From assembly GCF_019649055.1 (NCBI RefSeq), contig NW_026570371.1, positions 1 to 64,000 on the forward strand: a DNA stretch of 64,000 nt. Reading direction: 5' to 3'. The position numbers and the translations under genes were made by a program. A model generated the notes under the pieces. That model was not told the origin of the DNA. It ran no database searches and saw only the letters and a program-made list of their open reading frames with translations. Shown here one piece after another: positions 20,239-32,300 of this stretch (the first letter of the stretch is position 1; each line of letters begins with the position of its first letter). Source of the DNA: Paramacrobiotus metropolitanus (lineage: Eukaryota > Tardigrada > Eutardigrada > Parachela > Macrobiotidae).

Positions 20239-21250
20239 CAATTTTGGACCAGTACGAAGGTAAGAGCTTATCGAACAGTTTACAGTTTAAACGTCATAAA
20301 GATAGCACTTGTTGAATTATTGTGTGCGTTTTTATTTCTAGATCCTTAGGAGGCGCTGTTCGATGGACAAATGTGCATGAAGACATGCAGTAAAGCAAAA
20401 GGTAATCCGATTGTGTAGTAGAGCGCTATTTTTAGCTACAAAACGATAAAACGAATTTCTACTTAAGGGGAATTTTAGTACTTTTTGTTACCTTAAACTT
20501 AAGAAGCGAGCAGAAACTACATTTTTCTCTAAAGAAGTTTTCTTCAAGTATTTTAAAATGCATCACGGACAAGTTCAACGTATTAAAATTTGAGTTGATT
20601 TAAGTCTATTTTATCGCTTATTAGCATGTCGACATGCCTTATTCAAAAGTTGCAGTCAGTGCGTAATTGGTGGTGCGTATATGAAGTGTCCATAACTTGT
20701 TTTTGCCATTTTTCTGATTTTTTTTTAAATAGTAAATTTTTAAAAAATAATAAATAATGAATTTAATGCGTTTTGCTGCACTGTGTTGACCATTGCAGTT
20801 GGCTCATACAAACAATATAGAATGTTTATGTCAGAGTGTCGATTTTTCCATTCGCCTTATTTTATTGGCCAAATGCTCCGTTGACAAAAGCAATAATTCC
20901 TAATTTAAGATTTTTTGTTTGACAACTGCATGTGGACATGCACAACAATTTTATTGCTAGTGTATTAAAAGTCCTAACACACAGCGCTTTTCTATAACGG
21001 ATGACCGTTCTTGAATGCAGTAAATCTGAATGCAGCGTCTGTTGCGTTCAAGTAAAACTTGAGTGCAATTGTTGTGCATCTGAAAATATCATGTTGTAAG
21101 TAAGTTTACCATGCTGATGGTTCAAAATTTAAATGTTTTGCAGGGGAGATGAAGTATTGCTCTCCAGGCCCTTTGCCAGACGCGAAATTAACCGGGAAGT
21201 GCGTGGATGTCGATATCCATGATTGTCCTTGCCATCGTGGCGATAATTAA
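20239..21250 (+). CDS. Possible three-exon small Cys-rich peptide (C-terminal part)
   Basis: Proposed exons are 20,239-20,259, 20,350-20,401 and 21,144-21,250 (stop TAA), with matched phases (0, then 1) and GTAAGA/GTAATC donors. The product ends with a pattern of six cysteines: C-x3-C, then YC, KC and DCPC, in a short hydrophilic chain, as in secreted disulfide peptides. The upstream end is uncertain: an in-frame TGA at about 20,221 means the first exon here must start after it, and no signal-peptide exon was identified. The third exon (21,144-21,250), with a good pyrimidine-AG acceptor after TTTTGCAG, is the best-supported part. Could be a chance array of exon-like pieces. Confidence 0.3.
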
Positions 21251-21984
21251 TTTCTTATGCATTTAGTAGTCGCTAATGCTATCCATGCTGGCTCTTTTGC
21301 AGTTTCTATTGCTCTTGTCAGTTTTCCGTTTATGCTTCTGGCGCATTATCCAAATCGATTTTTTTACTTAATTATGTTGGTGTTTTCATGAGAAAGTATG
21401 TCTCGGATGTTGGTTTTTTTGTGCAAAACTAGTTATGTGGTATATTGCAAAATAAATACAAAATGATCTCTGATATCCATATCTAAATGTTTCATATTCG
21501 TAAGTATTATAAAACAAAGAGATGGTCTGTTATATCTAAGCTTAATTCAAAAGTTGTTATTAAACTATATGATATTTCTGACGAGGGAGAGCTTCGGAAG
21601 GGGCGTTTATTAAGGGGGGCGTCTAATATTCCAAATGGATAACGCGCCCTGAAACTTCAGCTTTAACGACAATAATATTATAAATATCGAAGCATTGGTG
21701 TGTGTACTCACTGTACTGTGTAGTATGTGCCTTGATAATCAATACGATGATTGGGTTAATGTCCATCCTTCATACGTGGTAGTTTGCTAACATTGCAGCA
21801 CAAAGGACTAACAAAGCGGACGCGCCAAAATTTATTAGGCGCCCGGGGGCCGGGGCAACAATTGGGGGGTGGGGGGGCGCTTTATTATTTCGTGACCCGT
21901 CGGAGGAGCGTTTAAAACCGCACGGGGTGTTAATTTCGGGGGAGCGTTGAAATCGGGTTTTACGGTATTTGTACGTATTGAATG
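21251..21984. other. Intergenic with G-rich tract
   Basis: No gene. A G-run cluster at about 21,843-21,880 (GGGGG, GGGG, GGGGGG, GGGGGGG) could form a G-quadruplex. A second G-rich patch is at 21,595-21,625. Confidence 0.5.
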
Positions 21985-22379
21985 TTCAACAGAAATTCCC
22001 TTTAGAAGCAGCCATATGGATGAGAGCGCGCATTTACCGGCAAGAAGGTGGATGCGACTTCATTGAACATCCTTGGTCCACGTTATGCACCTTCTTGCCG
22101 GTTACATGCGCTTTCACGCAACCTGATGGTTCACTTAAGGCTTCCATTGATCAGCTGGTACATATACGGTATACCGTAATTACCGAATTACGGTATAAGC
22201 TTTGGGTCATAAGTACATGGGTCATGGAATGGTCTCCAGTTACTAGCACTGGCTTATATTGCGGGGGATGCCCTTTAGTATATATTTTTCAAACTGGCAT
22301 TCTTGGCATGGACTAATCAATCTGAAACAGGTACATAAATATCGTAGCTGAGCAATTATACCGGCAAAAGTGTTTGAAA
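21985..22379 (+). repeat. Repeat family B, copy 4
   Basis: Closest relative of copy 3: ATTCCCTTTAGAAGCAGCC, ATATGGATGAGAGCGCGC, the palindrome TACCGTAATTACC followed by GAATTACGGTA (22,171-22,194), GGGTCATAAGTAC and the CGTAGCTGAGCA tail. Ends at the palindrome cluster beginning 22,380. Confidence 0.75.
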
Positions 22380-22480
22380 ACATAACAATTGTAGCACGGC
22401 TACAATTGTTATGTTTTGGCTACAATATTTTGTAGCCAAAACATAACAATTGTTTTGGCTACAATATTTTGTAGCCAAAA
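22380..22480. repeat. Chain of three nested palindromes
   Basis: A 16-bp stem ACATAACAATTGTAGC/GCTACAATTGTTATGT (22,380-22,414) is followed by two copies of a perfect palindrome with arms TTTTGGCTACAA/TTGTAGCCAAAA (22,414-22,441 and 22,453-22,480), linked by CATAACAATTG. Cruciform- or hairpin-forming; probably a rearranged transposon end. Confidence 0.85.
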
Positions 22481-23047
22481 GAATTGCATATGTAGGCGTG
22501 AAATCCGTTTGCGTGCGCAACTTCCGGTTGCAGAGTTATCAGGGTAGCAAAATTCTAAAAAGTTTGAATACATTCAGGTGTACCAAAAGTCTCCTTATGG
22601 ACCGTTATCCTTCAGATTTTGAAGGAAGTGCACATAACGATTAAGATCGTTCTTACACCAATCCAGACTTCCAATGATTTTTTTCGAATTTTAAACTGAA
22701 AAATTTATAATTCAAATTCATTTTAAGATTTGAAGAACATGCCAGAATATTAGATCGGTGTGAAAACTAGCTACCTTCATCGTTATGTGCATTTAAGTGC
22801 AAAATTTGAAGGAGATCGGTCCATAAGGAGACTTCTGGTACACCTGGATGTATCGTATTCAAATTTTTTGCATTTTGTTACCCTGATAACTCCAGCAATC
22901 GGATGTTGCGCGCGAAAACGGTTTTCACGCCTACTTAAACAAACCATTTGGCTGCAAAATAACGTAAAGTAATGCAAAAACAAGTGCGCAACAGCGAAAG
23001 TTACTGTGGATCTACACGAATTTGGTCATATGTACCAAATCTCTTAA
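22481..23047. mobile_element. Foldback element family A, copy 1 (left end rearranged)
   Basis: Arms facing each other share GGCGTGAAATCCGTTTGCG-type, CAGGTGTACCAAAAGTCTC-type and ATGGACCG blocks with copies 2 and 3. The right end is TGTACCAAATCTCTTAA, a diverged version of the family end. The left end is replaced by the palindrome chain. Confidence 0.65.
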
Positions 23048-23490
23048 AACATTATTTGGCAACGGCCAAAGAAACGGCTTACATCTGGGCTGACGGCCGG
23101 TTAATCCAACGCGGCTGGACGTTGCAGCGGGCTAGAGCGGCGTTTTAAACATTCATGTTTTAATTTAAAATTCGGAAGTGCTATGCACAAGAAAATTCCC
23201 TGGAGCAGTGGAATATGTATCATTCCAATTGGAATAACAGATAATAAGTACAGTAATGAAATTGTGCAGGTAATGCTAGTGTGCGAAATATTATTGTAAA
23301 CTGTTCCGCTCACTAGCATTATCTATACTGGTCCAGTTTCATTATCTCCACTGGCATTATCTCCACAATTTAAGCTGGGCGGGCAAGTATCTGCAGTTAA
23401 GTATAATTTTGTGGTGTTGTGCGTTTGGCAGTGCGTTGACAGTGTTTTCCTTTTGAAATGACTGCTTTATAGTTTGTGTTACTTAACTAC

Positions 23491-24172
23491 TTAAGGGAAG
23501 TGGCCCGGTACATGGTTCCTAATTCGTGTACATGCACGAGAACTTTCGCTATCGCGCGCTCCCCAACACATTTTTGTTCCAGTTTATGACATTTGTAGCC
23601 AGAAGATTTCTACAGTATACACTGGCGTGAAAACCGTTTGTGCGCGCAACATCCGGTTCGCGAGTTATGGCTGCTCCAAAATTCCAAAAAATTTAAATGC
23701 GTTCAGGTGTAAGAAAAGTCTCATTATAGACCGATCTCTCAAATTTTGCACGTAAACGCACATAACCATGAAGATCGTTTTTACGCCGATCCATTTTTAA
23801 ATTTGAAAATGAATTGTAATATGTTTGAAATTCGTTTTAAAATTTGAAAAACATGCTAAAACAATGGGTCGGGGTAAAAACGTTGTTCGTGGTTATAGCA
23901 TTTACGTGCAAAATTTGAATGAGATCATTCAGATCAATCCATAATGAGACTTTTGGTACACCTGAATGCATTTTAACTTTTTGGAATTTTCTAACAGCCA
24001 TAACTCCCGAATCGGATGTTGAGCGCGCAAACGGTTTTCCTCGCCAGTGTATGCAAATCTTCTGGCTGTCGAATGTCATAAACCGAACAAAATGTGTTTG
24101 GTAGTGCGCGAAAGCGTAAGTTTTCGTGCATGTACGTGAATATGGTGCCATGTGCCGGACCACTTCCCTTAA
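23491..24172. mobile_element. Foldback element family A, copy 2
   Basis: An inverted-repeat element of about 680 bp bordered by TTAA on both sides. It starts TTAAGGGAAGTGGCCCGGTA and ends with the near-complement through CCACTTCCCTTAA. The two arms are complementary along most of their length, and no protein is encoded. TTAA borders suggest a piggyBac-type target site; this is inferred from the ends only. Confidence 0.75.
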
Positions 24173-25619
24173 ACCGATATAGTATTTTCTCAGTCAGCGA
24201 CGAAAATTTAAAGGCGAAGCCCCGAGTATATAGGTTACATCCGACGCAGCTGCACATTATACTCCGCCGTCAATCACAGCTAAAGTTTTCAATGTGTTAA
24301 AGCGTGAGTTACTTGTTTTAAGGTTTACAGATATTATATAGTAATAATTCTTTGCAACTGGAATGTTTAAATAATAACTTTGTGGTAATAGCAATAACTT
24401 TTGTGGGTATCGAACGAGAAAGTATCTAATTTTTCAACAGAGACATGTGTTTCCATTGCCAAAAAAAGTGAACCGCTGCTAAAGAAAACAAAATAGCAGC
24501 GAAATGGATAAATTTTGGCTGGAACCAATCCGTGGTATGCCAGTGGATCAAAGTACCTGTGGTGCAAGAGAGAAGTCCTAGACAATTTTATGCTACAGTA
24601 GAAAGTTGTGTTCTGACTCGCTGCATCCACAATAACACAGTACTCTAGCCACTCCTTTTTAATCCACTTCTGTATCTGTATGGTATTATTATGTATGTGC
24701 GGCCTACGAGTATCATATTCATCGGAGTATGTGCTGCACGTTTACGGAGTTTACCGGTTTTTGAAATGGGTAAATATTGACTCATAGTCAGTCAGCGTCA
24801 GTGAGTAAATACTGTAGTAAGCAGTGATAACGAGCGATGGAAGCGATTCTGATAAATACTCGTACAGGTATATAAGAAGATAAGAAGCGCGCAATTGCAG
24901 ATAAGAAGAGAACGTACATGGCGATTTTCGATGGCTTTTCGTGCCTTTGGCATGCGAGTTATTTGACTGGTTGAACAAAGCAGCTTTTGTGTGTAAGAAA
25001 TTCTTCGTTCGTACCGAAAAATCCCGTTTTGCTTCCTTCCTATTTCACCGTTTTAGTTTGGTGCTTTAACAAGGATTGCGCAGCTGTCGCCTCACGCGTG
25101 AGTTGGAATCGATTTCCTGCTTAAATATGTTGGCTTGTTTTATCGACATTGTCAAGTGTACTTGAAATGCTGTTATTAAATAAAATCCCAAAAAAAATCG
25201 GATGCCTTTTGAGAGGAGAGAAGGTAAAATATGGTGTGGGTGCCTCCCAGCGAAGCCCGTGTATTGCTTTCGAAAACTTCAAATTACATGACCCAGCTTT
25301 TGGTCGAAGTCCATCCACAGTATATAAAATCATCCGCTTTCCTGCCGGATTGCATCCTTTTCTGTTTGAACTAATGAAATGTAATTGCGTTACAGAAACT
25401 ATTAGATACAAGCTGCACTAAAGGCAGATGCCAGGCAGATGCACTTTTTGTTGGTTGTACACGTACAGTAGTACGTGGAGACTGAGTAAAATTATCTGTT
25501 TTCAGAATAATCGTTTACTTTACAGTCCTTACTGGTTAGATATTAATTTTTACCTTATCCTTAACAAAGCTACCTGTATACGGTATTTTACATTGATTCA
25601 AAATAAGAAGGGCTGACAG
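24173..25619. other. Intergenic, no supported gene
   Basis: Only short overlapping frames on both strands. A TATATAAAAT stretch at about 25,318 has no gene behind it that I can see. Confidence 0.4.
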
Positions 25620-25775
25620 TTGCTTAGACAAGCACTCCCTTTACTTGCTGCCATCACCCGACTGGTGTTTTACGTTGTTGATAAAAATGGTGCTTATGTA
25701 GCGCGCCTGATTTAGCCGTATGTGTTGTCGCAACGTCATATCGGGTGCCGAATGCAGGTACAGGTAATCCTTGCC
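25620..25775. mobile_element. MITE family D, diverged copy
   Basis: Internal blocks match the copies at 30,938 and 52,377: TGCTGCCATCACCCGACTGG, TGTTTTACGTTGTT, ATGGTGCTTATGTAGCGCG, GATTTAGCCGTATG and GCAACGTCATA. The outer ends are not recognisable, so it is old. Confidence 0.6.
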
Positions 25776-26311
25776 CAAGCTATTGACAGCGCCTGCTATA
25801 TGGCTGTTGGAGTATAGTTTATACAGCCAAAAGCGCTTGGCGAAAATTCTGGTGGAAGCCCCTCAATGATATAACCTAACTGCACTGTCAAACAACTGAA
25901 GCCGAGATGCCAACGGAGGAAAATTTTGCACTCTTCTAATTCAGTTCAAGACAGTTAGCATCTGGCTGGAAAATCAGCGGCGGCAGGATATTATCCTAAG
26001 GATATATATTTGCATTCGTACTGAATTAAAAGTGGGTCGGCCTACTTTACAATCGAATTTGTTTCTTACAGCAAGTCGTTGCGAAATTAAAATTATCATT
26101 TCGACAGTTGTACTCTGTACAATGGTAGTGTAGGAAGTGATTGCTTTATAACAATGCACTGTAAGAACGAGAATCGCGCGTATGTACTGCTGTACTCTGT
26201 ACCTGTACCTTTGTAGGCTTTACGCAAAAAACTAATTACCCAGTTTGCACAGATTCGCACCTACTCGGACCGCTGATGATCAGCTCAAAGTCACCCGCTA
26301 AGAAAAATTGA
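25776..26311. other. Upstream region of the HTH-array gene
   Basis: No open frame or repeat that I can support; presumably contains the promoter and 5' UTR of the gene beginning at 26,312, but no clear TATA element was found. Confidence 0.3.
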
Positions 26312-29300
26312 ATGGATGAGAAAAAAAGACGGCTGATTTGTGAACTACACAAAGGTGGCTACAAATGGCAGCAAATCATCGATCGCGTAGGCATTAGCCG
26401 TGCCACAATCCTAAAAGTTATTAAAGCTGAAAAATTATCCCGACGACGCACGAAGCTGAATGAAAGCCTCAGAAAAGAGATTCTAGAGTTAGTTCGCAAA
26501 GGAGATCAAAGTACGGCCGAAATAGCGAAGCAGTTCAATATTTGCACGGCCAGCGTGGATCGAATTCGGCTGAAAGCCACCGAATCGCCAGTCACGGAAG
26601 AGCAGAGGAAAATGATCCTTCAAATGTTCCATCGCGGCTGCTCAAGGGCGGATATTATACGTGAGGTTAAGGTTGACGGCGATGCAGCATATGCTGTAAT
26701 TAGAAGTGCTCTGGCCGCGCAGCGGAAACTCTCCGTTAGCCAGTCGCAACAGGAAGAAATTCTGAACTGCTTCGACGAAGGCCGTACTAGGGAGCACATC
26801 TTGAAGAAGTTCGGCATCTCCGAAACGACTTTAAAGCGGGTGTTGCAGCAGAAAGGGAAAACGTTCCAAGAACGTTCCCTAAAAAATTATGAGGAGCGAC
26901 AAGCGTCTGTTCTGAAACTCCGTGCGAAGGGATTAACAATGACGGCCATAGCTAAAAAGCTGAAAATAACCACTGGAGCGGTATTCAATATTCTGCAAAA
27001 GAACTGTGACAAAGCAGTGAAAGCACCCATCGTGGCTGATGGGCTCCCTTTGGGCAGGGTTACCCTTGAAATGGATTCGAGTACTGACGCCGGAGAACAG
27101 GTCGTCCGGAATCCGCCCATTATCGAGAGAGGCGATACCAACATAGCTGTTGGGTGCCGGAGGTCAGCTCGGGTCACAGCCTTGCAACAAAGAAATCCAG
27201 GGTGCAAACGCAAAAGTGTTTACGCAGCACATACTTCCGAATCAGAGGCCTCTGATGCAGAAACCTCTGAAGCAGAAAGCGATGCTTCCGATGCAGTTAT
27301 ATCAGGAGAGGAAACAGAGACTTCTGATGCGGAAATTTCCGAACCAGAAACTGACACTGATGCGGAGGATTCTAATACAGAAACCGAGATTTCCGGTGTG
27401 GGAACTTCCGGATTTGAATCAAGTTGTCTTGGTGATGGTCCGACCGCACAGCAACCTGCAGTTATTGATGGCGCTTCCGTTGGATGCGGTTCTACGCACC
27501 AGGATGGCGAAGCACACCACGGAAATTCTACAGCTCAACCCAAGCATCACAAGATGAACGAGAAAAACAAGCAGCTGATCTGCGAACTTTACAAAAGCGG
27601 CAGTTCATGGAAGGAAATCACAAACCGCGTGGGTATCAACATTATAACACTTCACAAATTTATCAAGGCAGCAAAGTTGCCCAGACGGCGTACCGGGCTG
27701 ACTGAACTTCAGAAAAATGAGATCACAAAGCTAGCGCGCGAAGGAACCCTCAGTCCCGAAGAAATTGCGAAGCGATTCAGCATTAGCGTCCTGACCGTGG
27801 AGAGATACCGCCGAATGACCGTTACTAATGCGCAGAAGAAAAGTATCCTCCAACTGTATCATCGTGGGAGCTCAATAATCGAAATTATGAAAGAGGTTAA
27901 GCTGGGTGAAAAAGTCTGTAAGGCTGTAATTTCCCGCATCTCGGTCCAGCGAAAGAAGATCTCTGTTAGCCGGAAAAAGAAAAAAGAAATTCTGAAATGT
28001 TTTGAAGAAGGCCTCGGTGGACTGTACATCCAGGAGAAGTTTGGAATCTCAGAGAATACTTTAAATTGGATTTTGCTACAGAATGGGAAATCCCTTAAGG
28101 ACCGCTGCCGAAACAGCTACCAGCAGAGACGAGCAGATATTCAGAAACTGCGCGCGGAGGGGTTGACAATGAGAGCAATAGCGAAACAGCTGAAGCTGAG
28201 CGTTCGTACGATAAGCATCATTCTGAAAAAAAACTGGGAACAAGAAGCGATTGCGCCGGAGGTGCTGTTGAGCAGGAAGTCACCTGCGATGGATTCCAAT
28301 AATGTCGCGGAAGAAGAAGTCGACCTGACACCGCGAGTTGATGAGGACGGTGGCAGCAACACGGTCCATGGGCACCGGAGGTCAGCTCGGTTAGCCATGC
28401 AACAGAGAGTTCCAGGCTCTGAATGTGAACGTTGCTGTAATTCCGATTGTGTACATACCTTCGAGTCTAATCCGGACGAAAGAACTAGCAATGAAATCTC
28501 AGAAGAGCCGAGCGTGTGCACTGCCGCTGTAAAAAATTTACCTTCAGCCACAAGTATAAGTCTAGAATCGACCACTACGAACACGCATGGTCTGCAAGAT
28601 GCAAGAACTTCCGAAGCTCATGCACTTGAATCGACGAGGAGTCTCGATAAAAGTCCAATCGCACAGCCAGCGGCAGTTACCGATATGGCCCTGCCAACCA
28701 TGACTGTCGATGACGAAAATCAGGACGATACAGCGTCTCAATGCGGAAGTGCATCAATGGTTACACATAGCGGAGATTCTGTGGCTGGCTACATACAACA
28801 CGGCTCACCAAATTTAGGTTCGTCGGTGTTCGGCAGTGAAACCGCAAGGATGCCGGGATCTGTTGAGGTCAATGAACTGCGTGACATGGGCAGTCAGAAT
28901 GGTATGGCGTATTTTTATAGTGTTATTTTTACAATAAGTGCATGTAGCTTCATGTAGCCGCACTGCCGCGTTATTATGAAGTACATGTAGCTACATCATA
29001 TTTTGTACATGTACAGAGTATGTACATGTAGCTGCAGCCTGCATCTTCCTGTAATACCTGCTGAAATTTACTGGTAATCAAGCTAAACAGACAATCTAAC
29101 AATACGTAGGTTTAAGTTTAATGCGACAACGTTTAAGTTTAACAGTTGTTAGGCATTTTGTTATGTGTAGTGGTTATTGCCAAATAAAAATACGTAAGTC
29201 TCCACACTCGCGAGATGTTGATGATAGCACTTGTACAGCGCTTACTTGTTAGCATCTTCAGTCTTAATTTGCAATCACGAAAGCATACAATCTTTCTGCA

Positions 29301-32300
29301 TCTACATAGCCGCTGCTGCACACAGCCACCATGCAGTAGATATAACGGACCCCCATCAGCCGCTGTCGCGCGCTAATGAAGCGCGTAACGTCACACCATC
29401 CCCTCTACATAACGTAGCAGACAGTGAGCCGCCCATTGTACCAGTCGGGAACATCGCCTTCACAGAAGAATTCTCACTGGACCCCGCAAGCGGACAGCAC
29501 AGTACTGCTGCACGCAACGACCATCCTATAAGCACTGTGCATAACCAGCAGCTGCTGGCGCCTATCGAACCTCGTGACAGCTCTCCAGAACGGCAAAATA
29601 ACGAGCCGCCCATTATGCCAACTAGTAGTGCGCCCAACGCTTTGCCGGACCTGACTGTACAGGAACGAGAAACGGTTACGGATCGGAACAAAAGCCCATA
29701 CCGAGAACTGCAGTCCATCGTTCTGAAACTTCGCGAACACGGGTGTTCTTATGAAGTGGTTAGGCGGAACATTAAAACCTGCTTCCTTTCCACAGCCACC
29801 TCAACGGGAGATGCAGAAATGCCGGGCACCAGCCGTGAAGACCTCCCTCAGGTTAGCCGCATGTTTGGCGTGCACATCGCGGTTGCCATGGCTTGAAAAA
29901 TATATCAAATTAATCTTACTTTATTATTAGTTGACTGCACCGCAAAACTTTCGCGGGAAGGTTACGTAAATTCGGAACGCAGAATACTCTAGCGCTTAAC
30001 GATTTCGTATTTGAAATTCCTTACGCTATACGCAATCTCGTACACTTGCATTTACGACAATATGTTTCATTATTAGGATCGGCCTTCACCCGCTATACAT
30101 GGCCCCGAAACATTCATTCCAACGACAAACGCATTACGCCCGGCTGAAACTGCTGATGTTGCTGATACCGTTCTGCGTGGATCGGTAATTCGGCACACTG
30201 ACAGCTGCTGCGCTAGCGAACGCCATAGAGGTGCAGAAAAATTGAACTGACGTCGAATTGGCTTTTACTGGTTTACAGATACATTTCACAATAATGCTTG
30301 AATGTATAGTAAACAAATTCATTCCGTTTTCTTTAAATGTGGCTCGCGTGCAAGTAACCCAGTTTTCAGTTCTATGCACAAGGCAGAAATTTATACGTAA
30401 CTTACTCGCTTCCAGAAGCTTAACTCTATCGTAGATGTTTTTTGTGATAGAGTCACTGGATTCAAAATATGTTTGCAAATTTCAGAAAGGAGCAGCCATG
30501 ATCTTCCTGAAGTCAGCAGTCACGGCGAGCAGCAACGCAATTCCTGTGATGATGTTTCTAGAAGAAAACAAGACCTAACCAATGCAGGCAAGATCGCGGG
30601 GATAACGGAGAGACGTGTCCGCAGAATCGTCAGATCCGGCCCACGACGCCAGCTGTGTAATCCTCCAACAGCATTTTGTGTTTTGGCATCTAAGCGTGCC
30701 AAGCCTTCCCAACGTCCGAACGGCCCAGCATCTGAAGACAGACGCGCAACCACATCGATACACCACGGAGATTCTATGGCTGAACATACTCCACCCGGCT
30801 CTCCAAATTTATGTCCGCCGGTGTGTCGCAGTGAGAAAGAAGGAGCACCGGGACCTCCTGAGCTAAATGAAGACACCAGTAGCCTGAGCGGTATGTTATA
30901 TTTTGATATTACGGGCCATAGCTGCACAGTACACGAATATAGGGGGAAAAATGAGTCTAGCCGAACAAGTCCCTTGTACTTCTGATGTCAGCCGGCTGGT
31001 GTTTTGCGTTGTGGCTATACATGGTGCTGATGTACCAAGCCTGATTTAGCCGCATGTACTGCCGTAACGTCACATTCCAGGCGGGTGACGGCAGCAGTAC
31101 AGGGAACCGGGCCGAGTAGACTTGTTTGTCCCCCTATAGACACTCTGTGAGGTACACACCTATTGATTAGACTGCACTGCTGCACCGTGCTGCTACCAAC
31201 TAACGTTTTACGAAAGTGTATTCGTGTGAATACCAAAAGACTATTGTTGTCCACAGGCAAGTCTGTTGTGTTAGTTTCATCAATAATTCTATGTTGGGAT
31301 AAGCATAACCTGTAGTGTATGTTAAGTACTCGTACAAAGGTTGTACGAGTATCTCGTGAAATGGATAATGACCTATGGCTAATGTGCCGTAGCAACGGTA
31401 TTGTTGTTGTCCGTTATTGTTGCCATGTCTAGTGTTTAGTTGGTTGTTTGCTGCTGTCCCGAGCGGACATAATAAAAGATTATGCCGTTCGTTCAATACA
31501 TGACATAACCATTTATTTCTTATCCGCATGGTATGTGTGCATTTTAATGAATTCGACCTTATAAAGGTGTAGCTGTGGAATTCTTTAACGTTTACTTGTT
31601 ATTATAACAGAACAGACATTTTCTGCATACATTCAGTAGTGATGTTTCGCCGTATATTGAATACTCGGCAGTGGTTTATTTGAATAGGCCATTTGCCTTT
31701 TGCCTAATGTTTTTCGCCTTATTTTAGTCTCTACTGTGTACAGTCACCAAATCCTGAGCGTCAGCACAATGGATCAGCGGCCGCAACCGGACGATAGCGA
31801 AGCCTGTAGCAGAGCTCCAGAATGTCAGCATAACATGGCAAACAGTGAACCGCCCGTTGAATCCGCCAGCAACGACGCCGTTGAGCAGGATATACACAGC
31901 AGGGAATCACCGGTGACCTTCCCGCTGCCTGTTAGTTAGTTCAAGTGTGCCGACTACTTGTACGATTGCTTGTTAGCTACTTTAAGGCTGCAAAATCAAT
32001 ATCTTCAACCAGGAATAAGACACAGCGAAGACGTTTATTCAGCTGTTATTGGCCACCTCATTTGCTGCTAAGAATGTTGGGCCAAACGCAATAATTGTGT
32101 GGCAGTCTTGCCGTTATTTTGAAATATTCTTCATGTTCATAGACTCAACCTTCCACTGCAATACTTGAGGATGATATATGCGTGACTCCGGTTCCTGTAT
32201 TACATGTATGTCGGTTGGAAGCTGAAGGCGCTGGTAATATCGAGCAGCGATCGGAAGCAGCCGTTGATCACACCAATACGGGGCCGCTTCTATATTCGCC

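Noticed and set aside
24173-25620. Several 60-96-codon frames as small genes
   Set aside because: They occur on both strands at the rate expected by chance and overlap each other.
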